Of a stretch of 64,000 nt of DNA, positions 11,063 to 18,013 are shown one piece after another. Position 1 is the first letter of the stretch; every line of letters begins with the position of its first letter. The stretch is from Halomonas salipaludis (GTDB lineage Bacteria; Pseudomonadota; Gammaproteobacteria; Pseudomonadales; Halomonadaceae). The notes beneath the pieces were generated by a model that was not told the origin of the DNA, ran no database searches, and saw only the letters and a program-made list of their open reading frames with translations. The translations under genes were made by a program, and so were the position numbers. The stretch spans positions 62,001 through 126,000 of the forward strand of contig NZ_NSKB01000003.1 of assembly GCF_002286975.1 (NCBI RefSeq), given 5' to 3'.

Positions 11063-12265
11063 TCAGCGCAGGCTCATGAACAGTTCGGTGGCGGCAATGC
11101 CGGCCAGCGGCACGATGAAGAACACGCCGATCAGGAACAGGAAGGCGTAGCGGGTCTGCTTGGCTGCCAGCTTGCCGTACCAGTTGGCCACGCGCAGCGG
11201 GATCACCCGCAGCGGCCACCAGATGGCGGTGCCGGTAAGGTTGAAGATGACGTGGAACAAGGCCACGGTCATCGCCGCTGCGATAGGATTGGCGGTGGCG
11301 GCCAGCAGGCTGGTCACGGTGGTGCCGAGGTTGGCGCCCATCATGAACGGCAGCACCCGGCGCATGCGCACCACCCCGGCCCCGGCCAGCGGCACCATCA
11401 GGCTGCTGGTGATGGTGCTCGACTGCACCAGCACGGTGGAGACCACGCCGACGCCGTAGGCGCGCAGGTCGGTGCGGAAGAAGTAGGTGCGGAACAGGCC
11501 ATCCATGTGACGCAGCAGCGCGCCGCGCAGGTTCTGGACCATGAAGATCAGCGCGGCGAACATCAGCAGCATCCCGAAGCCGGCCACCAGCAGCCCCTGG
11601 GCCGGCGAGGTTGGCAGCAAAAAGCCGCCGATGGCATTGAAGGCGTCGACCACCGGCGCGGTGATCACCTTGATCGGGCTGTTGGGCCGCGCCACCTCCT
11701 CGAGGCCGATCAGCTCGGCGAGCCAGCCGGCCAGGCGCGTGAATATCCCGCGGCCGGCCTCGTGGAACATGCCGCTGAGCCACTCGATGGGGAACACCAC
11801 CGCCACGGTGAGGATATTGAAGAAGTCGTGCATCAGCGCCGCGGTGAACGAGCGCCGGAAATTGCGCTTGATGCGCATGTTGGCCAGGGCCACGATGACC
11901 CCGGTGACTGCGGTGCCGATATTGGCACCCATGATCGCGAACACCGCGGTGCCAAGGGTCATCTCGCCGCTGGCCACCAGGGTCACGATCAGCGCCGAGG
12001 TGAACGACGAGCTCTGCACGACCATGGTCACCAGCACGCCGGCCAGCAGGGCGATGAAGGGGTTTTCGCCGTAGGCGAAGGCGCGGGTCAGGAAGTCGCT
12101 CTCGCCGCCGAAGGTGCCGAGGCCCGAGCCGAGTACGTTGAGGGCGGCCAGGAACAGGTAGAGGCACAGCCCGGCGTAGAGGCCACGCATCCAGGCCGGC
12201 GTTTCACGACGCGCCTGACGCTCGAAGGCACGCGAGTCGGAGGGCGGTGTGGTGCGATTCGTCAT
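11063..12265 (-). CDS. Na/Pi cotransporter family protein
   Basis: A 400-residue membrane carrier of the NptA/PF02690 family importing phosphate with sodium. The two inverted repeats are visible: QSSSFTSALIV with GANIGTAVTG in the first half, and QSSTITSSLMV with GANLGTTVTS in the second. About eight to nine hydrophobic segments run through the protein, preceded by a short charged N-terminus. It lacks a fused PhoU domain, which is supplied by the next gene. Tandem PHO half-sites lie directly upstream, so it is probably induced under phosphate limitation. Confidence 0.92.
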   Translation of the reverse strand: MTNRTTPPSDSRAFERQARRETPAWMRGLYAGLCLYLFLAALNVLGSGLGTFGGESDFLTRAFAYGENPFIALLAGVLVTMVVQSSSFTSALIVTLVASGEMTLGTAVFAIMGANIGTAVTGVIVALANMRIKRNFRRSFTAALMHDFFNILTVAVVFPIEWLSGMFHEAGRGIFTRLAGWLAELIGLEEVARPNSPIKVITAPVVDAFNAIGGFLLPTSPAQGLLVAGFGMLLMFAALIFMVQNLRGALLRHMDGLFRTYFFRTDLRAYGVGVVSTVLVQSSTITSSLMVPLAGAGVVRMRRVLPFMMGANLGTTVTSLLAATANPIAAAMTVALFHVIFNLTGTAIWWPLRVIPLRVANWYGKLAAKQTRYAFLFLIGVFFIVPLAGIAATELFMSLR

Positions 12266-12299
12266 AAGTGAGTAGCTACCGTGTGGGTCCGCGGGTGGT

Positions 12300-12367
12300 A
12301 TGACGGTTTAATGACGCTTTGATGTCAGCGCGCACCCTAACGAGCATAGATGACAGTTTGATGACAT
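12300..12367 (-). promoter_or_regulatory. Tandem PHO boxes (five half-sites)
   Basis: ATGACAG-TTTG-ATGACAT (12350-12367) is a near-consensus PHO box read on the minus strand (ATGTCAT-CAAA-CTGTCAT). A second block has three half-sites on an exact 11-bp period: ATGACGG (12300), ATGACGC (12311) and ATGTCAG (12322). They sit 35-102 nt upstream of the Na/Pi symporter start, in its divergent promoter region with the ubi gene. The spacing is the PhoB signature. Confidence 0.8.
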
Positions 12368-12378
12368 AAAGGACACGC

Positions 12379-13554
12379 ATGGCGAATTCTGCACAGGTGA
12401 TCATCGTTGGCGGTGGCATGGTGGGTGCTGCGCTGGCCACCTCGCTGGGCCAGGCGGGCCTTGGCGTGGCGCTGGTCGAGGGCGGCGCGGCCCCCACGCT
12501 ACCACAGGACGACGGCTTCGATCTGCGGGTGTCGTCGCTCAATCTGGCCGCCGAACGGCTGCTGGCCGAGGTCGGCGCCTGGGAGAGAATCCCCCAGGAC
12601 CGCCGCTGCCCATTTCGGCGCATCCACGGCTGGAGCCAGCAGGGTCACGGCGAGGCCCGTTTCGATGCCACCAGCCTCGGCCACGACGCCTTCGGCAGCT
12701 TCGTCGAGAACCGCTGGATCCGCGCCGCGCTGTGGGCGCGCCTGGCCGAGCTGCCAACGGTCACCTGCTACTGCGGGGTGCGGCCGATGGTGCTGCGTCA
12801 GGCGGCCAACCAGGTGGAGCTGGAGCTCGATGACGGCACCCGGCTGGGCGGCTCGCTGGTGGTCGGCGCCGACGGCGCACGCTCGGCGCTGCGCGAGCTG
12901 GCCGGCATTCAGGTCGAGAGCGGCGACTACGACCAGCGCGCCCTGGTGATCAACGTCACCACCAAGCTGCCCCAGCAGGATGTCAGCTGGCAGTGCTTCA
13001 CGCCCCACGGCCCCCAGGCGATGCTGCCGCTGCCCGGCCATCATGCCTCGCTGGTGTGGTACGCCAAGCCGGATACCATCACTGCCCTCGAGCAGCTCGA
13101 CCCGGAGGCGCTGCGCCAGACGCTGGAACGCGACTTTCCGGCGCGCCTGGGCGGCGTCGAGGCAGTGCTGGGCCGCGCCAGTTTTCCCATCCGCCGCCAG
13201 CACGCGCGGCGCTATACCAGCGCGCGCTGCGTGTTGATCGGCGATGCCGCCCATGTGATCAGCCCACTGGCGGGCCAGGGTCTGAATCTCGGCCTGCAGG
13301 ATGTGATCGCCCTCAGCGAGCGGCTGGTCGCCGCGCACCGCCGCGGCCAGGACCTGGGCAGCGCGCCACTGCTCGACGCCTATGCCCGCCAGCGGCGCCC
13401 GCAGACGCTGGCCATGATTGCCGCCACCGAGCTGCTGCATCGGGTGTTCACCGGCGCCCCACCGCTGCGCCAGTTGGGCAGCCTGGGGCTCGCCGTCACC
13501 CAGCGCCTGCCGCTGGCCAAGCGGCTGATGATGCGCCAGGCGATTGGGCTGTAA
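12379..13554 (+). CDS. UbiH/UbiF/VisC-family FAD-dependent hydroxylase
   Basis: This 391-residue aromatic-ring monooxygenase is most likely from ubiquinone biosynthesis (UbiF- or UbiH-like). The N-terminal Rossmann motif VIIVGGGMVGAALA binds FAD. The middle motif VVGADGARSALRE and C-terminal CVLIGDAAHVISPLAGQGLNLGL are the family's second and third FAD motifs. Length is typical. It stands alone, with AAAGGACACGC as ribosome binding site, and shares an intergenic region with the PHO boxes, although the half-site orientation points to the other gene. Which ring position it hydroxylates cannot be decided from sequence alone. Confidence 0.85.
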   Translation: MANSAQVIIVGGGMVGAALATSLGQAGLGVALVEGGAAPTLPQDDGFDLRVSSLNLAAERLLAEVGAWERIPQDRRCPFRRIHGWSQQGHGEARFDATSLGHDAFGSFVENRWIRAALWARLAELPTVTCYCGVRPMVLRQAANQVELELDDGTRLGGSLVVGADGARSALRELAGIQVESGDYDQRALVINVTTKLPQQDVSWQCFTPHGPQAMLPLPGHHASLVWYAKPDTITALEQLDPEALRQTLERDFPARLGGVEAVLGRASFPIRRQHARRYTSARCVLIGDAAHVISPLAGQGLNLGLQDVIALSERLVAAHRRGQDLGSAPLLDAYARQRRPQTLAMIAATELLHRVFTGAPPLRQLGSLGLAVTQRLPLAKRLMMRQAIGL

Positions 13555-13603
13555 CTCCCGTTTGCCGCTATAGTAGACGCTCACCTCGCCCCCGGAGCTT
13601 GTC

Positions 13604-14272
13604 ATGCGTTTTGCCACCGCCGTGATCGTCAACCTTGCGCTGCTGCTAAGCCTGCCCGCCACCGCTCTGGGCCAATCCTCGGCGCAGGAGTGGCAGGGCT
13701 ATGCCGACGCCTTGGCCCGCGGCGAGCGCCACGCCAACCTGTGGCAGGCGGGGTGGACCGGCATCTATGGCGCCAGCCTGGCGATCAACGCCTATCAGGC
13801 CAGCGAGGCGAGCGACCGCGACGACCGCTACGATGCCCGGGTCGGGGTGGTCAAGTCGGCACTGGCGCTGGGCGGCATGTTCCTCGACCGCCAGCCCCAC
13901 CCGGCGGCCCACCGCGACTTCCGCGCCCTCGACCGGGGCGACGACCTCGACCGCGCCCGGGCGCTGATCCGCGAGACCGCCGCCAACGAACGCCAGCGCC
14001 GCTCCGTCGAGGCGCGCCTGGGTTCGCTGGCGGTGAATACCGCCGCCGGGCTGCTGATCGGCGTCGGCGACGGCCGCGGCCGCGATGGTGCCATCAACTT
14101 CGCCACCGGCATGCTGATCAGCGAGCTGCAGCTGCAGACCCAGCCGCGCCAAGCCGGCCGCGCCCTCAACCGCTTCCAGCCCGCCCAGGCCTCGCTCGGC
14201 GAGCTGCGCTTCGACTACGAATACGCGCTGCTGGCCGGCCCTGACCAGTTGGGGGTAGCAATCCGCTACTGA
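13604..14272 (+). CDS. Secreted protein of unknown function
   Basis: This 222-residue protein has a clear signal peptide (cleavage after about residue 23, ATALGQ). The mature part is alanine/arginine rich with a repeated glycine pattern (GIYGASLAINAYQAS, KSALALGGMF, AAGLLIGVGDGRGR), suggesting an outer-membrane-associated or beta-structured periplasmic protein. I do not recognise the family. It follows the ubi gene by 49 nt and is closed by a strong terminator. Confidence 0.75.
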   Translation: MRFATAVIVNLALLLSLPATALGQSSAQEWQGYADALARGERHANLWQAGWTGIYGASLAINAYQASEASDRDDRYDARVGVVKSALALGGMFLDRQPHPAAHRDFRALDRGDDLDRARALIRETAANERQRRSVEARLGSLAVNTAAGLLIGVGDGRGRDGAINFATGMLISELQLQTQPRQAGRALNRFQPAQASLGELRFDYEYALLAGPDQLGVAIRY

Positions 14273-14290
14273 CGGTTGGAGCACCACCCC

Positions 14291-14318
14291 ATGGCCGCTA
14301 TCATAGGCGGCCATTTTT
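14291..14318 (+). terminator. Rho-independent terminator
   Basis: ATGGCCGC (14291-14298) pairs with GCGGCCAT (14307-14314), followed by TTTTT. It ends the upstream secreted-protein gene and isolates the znu operon. Confidence 0.85.
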
Positions 14319-14352
14319 CATGCCGAGCGCGGCGTGGCTTTTCAATCAACTT

Positions 14353-14365
14353 GTTATGTTATAAC
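14353..14365. promoter_or_regulatory. Zur box upstream of the znu operon
   Basis: GTTAT-GTT-ATAAC is a perfect 13-bp palindrome that fits the gammaproteobacterial Zur consensus GTTAT-N3-ATAAC. It lies 28 nt upstream of the first ORF of the zinc-uptake operon, where Zur with zinc would repress transcription. Confidence 0.85.
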
Positions 14366-14392
14366 CTTCTTGTCATTCACGAGGGATGCTCC

Positions 14393-14539
14393 ATGGCACA
14401 CCGTCACCACCATCGGCCCGAGGGGCCGTGCCACTTTTCATTGATGTCGTTGGCCGCCGGCCGGCGCCTGCTGCTGGTCGCGGTGCCGCTGGCAGGGCTG
14501 TGGCTGGCGGTCTCCTGGGCCGCGGGCTGGTGGTCCTGA
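14393..14539 (+). CDS. Small His-rich single-pass membrane protein heading the znu operon
   Basis: A 48-residue ORF that begins MAHRHHHRPEGPCHF and continues with a hydrophobic helix (about residues 25-46, LLLVAVPLAGLWLAVSWAAGW). GAGGGATGCTCC precedes the start, and the TGA stop shares its A with the ATG of the ABC ATPase gene, so translation is coupled. Four His and one Cys near the N-terminus could bind zinc. Its place just after the Zur box suggests an accessory role in zinc uptake or sensing. I do not know a named family. Confidence 0.6.
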   Translation: MAHRHHHRPEGPCHFSLMSLAAGRRLLLVAVPLAGLWLAVSWAAGWWS

Positions 14540-15270
14540 TGTCGCGCCTGCGCCTCAATGACCTGCAGCTCGCCCAGGGCGGCCGTACCGTGCTCGAGCA
14601 CGTCAACGGCAGCTTCGAGGACGGCGCCATCACCGCGCTGATCGGCGCCAATGGCGCCGGCAAGAGCACCCTGATCCAGGCAATCATGGGTGAGCTGGCG
14701 CCGATCAAGGGTCGCGTCGAGTGCGACGTGCCCAAGGAGCGCCGCGCCTGGCTGCCCCAGCAGTTGGCGCTCGACCTGACCTTCCCGATGAGCGTGGAAG
14801 AGCTGATCATGACCGGCACCTGGCCCAGCCACGGCGCGCTCAAGGGCTACTGTGGCCCGCACTACCGCCAGGCCCGCAAGGTGATGGCAAGGCTGGGCAT
14901 TTCACAGCTCGCTCACCGCCCGCTGGGCGAGCTGTCCGGCGGCCAGCGCCAGCGCGCGCTGCTCGGCCGCACCCTGATGCAGGAGGCCGAGCTGCTGCTG
15001 CTCGACGAGCCGTTCGCCAACGTCGACCTCGACACCGTCGAGGTGCTGATGGACGTGCTGCGCGACATGGCCGCCCAGGGCACCACCATCATCGTGGTGC
15101 TGCACGACCTCGAGCAGCTCTCGCGGCTGGCCGACTGCGTGCTGGCCCTGGCCGGCGGCCATGCCCGCTGGAGCACCCCGGACGCGATCCTCGAGCGCCA
15201 CCACGGCGGTACCCAGCGCCATCACCACGCGCCGATCCTGCCCCTCGACCTGCCGGGGCTATCGCCATGA
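14539..15270 (+). CDS. znuC: Zinc ABC transporter ATPase ZnuC
   Basis: A 243-residue nucleotide-binding subunit with Walker A GANGAGKST, Q-loop in LPQQLALD, signature LSGGQRQR and Walker B LLLLDEPFANVD. The C-terminus ends in His-rich RHHGGTQRHHHAP, common in zinc and manganese transporter ATPases. The start used begins MSRLRLNDLQ; the frame is open further upstream, but that part is the out-of-frame shadow of the small His-rich protein. It overlaps the next gene by 4 nt. Confidence 0.92.
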   Translation: MSRLRLNDLQLAQGGRTVLEHVNGSFEDGAITALIGANGAGKSTLIQAIMGELAPIKGRVECDVPKERRAWLPQQLALDLTFPMSVEELIMTGTWPSHGALKGYCGPHYRQARKVMARLGISQLAHRPLGELSGGQRQRALLGRTLMQEAELLLLDEPFANVDLDTVEVLMDVLRDMAAQGTTIIVVLHDLEQLSRLADCVLALAGGHARWSTPDAILERHHGGTQRHHHAPILPLDLPGLSP

Positions 15271-16157
15271 TCGCGCTGCTGAACGAGTGGTTCATTGCCC
15301 CCTTCGACTACGGTTTCATGCGCCGCGCCTTCGTCGCCGGCATCGCCTTGTCGCTGGCCGCGCCGCCGCTGGGCGTGTTCCTGGTGCTGCGCGGCATGAG
15401 CCTGATCGGCGATGCCATGGCCCACGCCATCCTGCCCGGCGTGGCGCTGGGCTTCCTGCTGGCCGGCTTTTCGCTGCCGGCGATGAGCCTCGGCGGGATT
15501 CTCTCCGGGCTCTTGGTGGCCGGGCTTGCCGGCAGCGTGTCGCAGATGAGCGGCCAGCGCGAGGACGCTGCCATGGCCAGCTTCTTTCTGATCTCGCTGG
15601 CCGCCGGGGTGATGCTGGTGTCGCTGGGCGGCAGCAGCGTCGACCTGACCCATGTGCTGTTCGGCTCGATCCTGGCGGTCAACTCCAGCGCCCTGGTGCT
15701 GATCGCCGCCATTAGCAGCCTGATCGTGGTGTGCCTGGCGTGGATGTTCCGCGCCATGGTGGTGGAGTGTCTCGACCCGCTGTTCCTGCGCGGCCAGGGC
15801 AACCGCAACGGCTTGATCCACGGCCTGTTCCTGGCGCTGGTGGTGCTCAACCTGACCGCCGGCTTCCAGACCCTGGGTACGCTGATGGCCGTGGGCCTGA
15901 TGATGCTGCCGGCCACCGCGGCACGCTTCTGGAGCAAGCGCCTCGAGGGGCTGATGGCGATCGCCGTGGTGTGGGCAATGCTCGCCAGCACCGGCGGTCT
16001 GCTGCTGTCGTATCACCTGTCGATGCCGTCCGGGCCGAGCATCATCATGCTCGCCGGCATCGGCTATATCGCTTCGGCGCTGTTCGGCCGCCACCACAGC
16101 CTGATGGCCAAGCTGCGACGCCGCGCCACGCCGCTGGAGGCCAGCGAGACCGGATAG
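15267..16157 (+). CDS. znuB: Zinc ABC transporter permease ZnuB
   Basis: A 296-residue ABC-3 family permease with about eight to nine membrane segments. Characteristic stretches are RGMSLIGDAMAHAILPGVALGF (coupling region near residue 45) and TLGTLMAVGLMMLPATAARF. It starts inside the znuC stop codon region (ATGA) and is followed after 35 nt by the binding-protein gene. Together they form a ZnuCBA order behind one Zur box. Confidence 0.92.
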   Translation: MIALLNEWFIAPFDYGFMRRAFVAGIALSLAAPPLGVFLVLRGMSLIGDAMAHAILPGVALGFLLAGFSLPAMSLGGILSGLLVAGLAGSVSQMSGQREDAAMASFFLISLAAGVMLVSLGGSSVDLTHVLFGSILAVNSSALVLIAAISSLIVVCLAWMFRAMVVECLDPLFLRGQGNRNGLIHGLFLALVVLNLTAGFQTLGTLMAVGLMMLPATAARFWSKRLEGLMAIAVVWAMLASTGGLLLSYHLSMPSGPSIIMLAGIGYIASALFGRHHSLMAKLRRRATPLEASETG

Positions 16158-16192
16158 CGCATTTTCCATCACGTAACGCCATGAGGTACGCC

Positions 16193-17251
16193 ATGAGAAC
16201 CAAGCCCTTCGCCCTTAGCCTGCTGCTCGGCAGCGCCGGCCTGGTCACCCTGTCTCCGCTGCAGGCCGACGAGCGCATCGAGGTGGTGGCCAGTTTCAGC
16301 ATCCTGGCCGATATGGTTCACAACGTGGGCGGCGAGCACGTCAATGTCACCCCGCTGGTCAGCGCCGACAGTGACGCCCACGTGTTTTCGCCCAGCCCCA
16401 CCGAGGCACGCGCCATCGCCGAAGCCGACCTGGTCGTGTTCAACGGCCTGCAGTTCGAGGGCTGGATGGAGCGGCTGATCGACTCCAGCGACTACAGCGG
16501 CCCGCTGGTCACCGCCACCGATGGTATCGAACGCGTGGCCTACCACGGCCACGATCAAGAACACGCTCACGGGCATGACGATCACGGTCACGACGACCAT
16601 GACCACGGCCACGACGACCACGACGACCACGACCATGGCGAGTACGACCCCCATGCCTGGCAGGACCTGGCGCTGGCCCAGACCTATGTCGTCAATATCC
16701 GCGATGGCCTGATCGAGGCCGACCCGGACAACGAAGCGGCGTACCGCGATAACGCCGAGCGCTATATCAACGAGATCGACGCCACCGACGCCGAGATCCG
16801 CGAGCTGCTCACCGAGATTCCGCCGTCCAGTACCATCATCACCGGCCACGACTCCTTCGGTTACTTCTCGAACGCCTACGGGCTGCGCTTCCTGTCGCCG
16901 GTGGGCCTCTCCACCGAGGCCGAGCCCAGCGCCGCCAACATGGCCGAACTGATCGACGTGATCCGCGAGCAGAACGTCCAGGCGCTGTTCCACGAGAACA
17001 TGACCAGCCCGGCGATCATCAACCAGCTCGCCGAAGAGGCCGGCCTGGAGATCGCCGGCACCCTTTACGCCGATGCCCTGGCCGCCGAAGGCAAGGCCAG
17101 CACCTACCTGGGCATGATGCGCCACAACGCCATGACCCTGCACGAGGCGCTGGCCGACCCGGATCATGACGAACATGACCACGGGCATGACGACCATGGG
17201 CACGACCACGACCACGACCACGACCACGATGATCATGGCCATAGCCACTGA
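16193..17251 (+). CDS. znuA: Periplasmic zinc-binding protein ZnuA
   Basis: A 352-residue cluster A-I binding protein with a signal peptide ending near LQADE. Metal-ligand histidines are seen in DAHVFSPSP (about residue 63), EYDPHAWQD (about 154) and ITGHDSFGYF. A long His/Asp-rich loop (about residues 118-148) marks it as zinc rather than manganese specific. A second His/Asp-rich tail ends the protein (GHDHDHDHDH...), which is less usual. The downstream of two ATGs is chosen because GAGG precedes it at the right distance. Confidence 0.93.
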   Translation: MRTKPFALSLLLGSAGLVTLSPLQADERIEVVASFSILADMVHNVGGEHVNVTPLVSADSDAHVFSPSPTEARAIAEADLVVFNGLQFEGWMERLIDSSDYSGPLVTATDGIERVAYHGHDQEHAHGHDDHGHDDHDHGHDDHDDHDHGEYDPHAWQDLALAQTYVVNIRDGLIEADPDNEAAYRDNAERYINEIDATDAEIRELLTEIPPSSTIITGHDSFGYFSNAYGLRFLSPVGLSTEAEPSAANMAELIDVIREQNVQALFHENMTSPAIINQLAEEAGLEIAGTLYADALAAEGKASTYLGMMRHNAMTLHEALADPDHDEHDHGHDDHGHDHDHDHDHDDHGHSH

Positions 17252-17272
17252 TAGCTAACGCAAGACGGCTTG

Positions 17273-17300
17273 GGCGCCACCTTCGGGTGGCGCCTTTTTT
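17273..17300 (+). terminator. Rho-independent terminator of the znu operon
   Basis: GGCGCCACC (17273-17281), loop TTCG, GGTGGCGCC (17286-17294), then TTTTTT. The UUCG tetraloop and T run make this a strong terminator. Confidence 0.95.
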
Positions 17301-17338
17301 ATGCAACACTCATGGCGCGTTCCCCAGGTGAGCCCCCT

Positions 17339-18013
17339 ATGCTCGAGCTGCGCCAGGTCAGCAAGTCATACGCCACGCCCCAAGGGCCACTCAGGGTGCT
17401 CGACGGCGTGGATCTCTCCCTCGCCGCCGGCGAGAGCCTGGCGCTGATGGGCGAGTCGGGCAGCGGCAAGTCGACCCTGCTGCACCTGGCCGCTGGCCTC
17501 GACCTGCCCGATGCCGGCAGCATCCACGTCGACGGCCGACCACTGGCCGATATGCATGAGGGCCAACGCGCGGCGCTGCGGCGGGCGCGGCTAGGGCTGG
17601 TGTTTCAGCAGTTCCACCTGGTGCCGAGCCTCAGCGTGGCCGACAACATGACCCTGCAGGCGCGCCTCGCCGGGCGCCACGACCGCACCTGGTGCGACAC
17701 CCTGCTGGCGCGACTGGGGCTTGCCAGCATGGCCCGGCGCTACCCCGAGCAGCTCTCCGGCGGCCAGCAGCAGCGCCTGGCCATCGGCCGCGCCCTGGCG
17801 GTGCGCCCGGCCCTGCTGCTCGCCGACGAGCCCACCGGCAACCTCGATGAGTCCACCGCCGACGAGGTGCTGGCGCTGCTGCTCGAGCTGGTCCACGACA
17901 GCGGCTGTGCGCTGCTGATGGTGACCCACAGCCCGCGGGTAGCGGCACCGCTGAACCGCTGCCTGACCCTGGCCCACGGCCGCCTGCAGGGCGCCACGAG
18001 CGGCACACCATGA
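17339..18013 (+). CDS. LolD/MacB-type ABC transporter ATPase
   Basis: A 224-residue ATPase with Walker A GESGSGKST, signature LSGGQQQR and Walker B LLADEPTGNLD; the last motif is typical of ATPases paired with FtsX-type permeases (LolD, MacB, FtsE). The start MLELRQVSKS is preceded by AGGTGAG; an earlier in-frame ATG at 17312 is possible. It overlaps the next gene by 4 nt. With that permease and a secreted AttH-like protein it forms a three-gene export or lipid-handling unit. Confidence 0.88.
   Translation: MLELRQVSKSYATPQGPLRVLDGVDLSLAAGESLALMGESGSGKSTLLHLAAGLDLPDAGSIHVDGRPLADMHEGQRAALRRARLGLVFQQFHLVPSLSVADNMTLQARLAGRHDRTWCDTLLARLGLASMARRYPEQLSGGQQQRLAIGRALAVRPALLLADEPTGNLDESTADEVLALLLELVHDSGCALLMVTHSPRVAAPLNRCLTLAHGRLQGATSGTP

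Noticed and set aside
11252-12271. Long plus-strand frame (339 codons) opposite the Na/Pi symporter
   Set aside because: It is a GC-rich shadow full of Arg, His, Gly and Gln; the minus-strand frame has clear family motifs.
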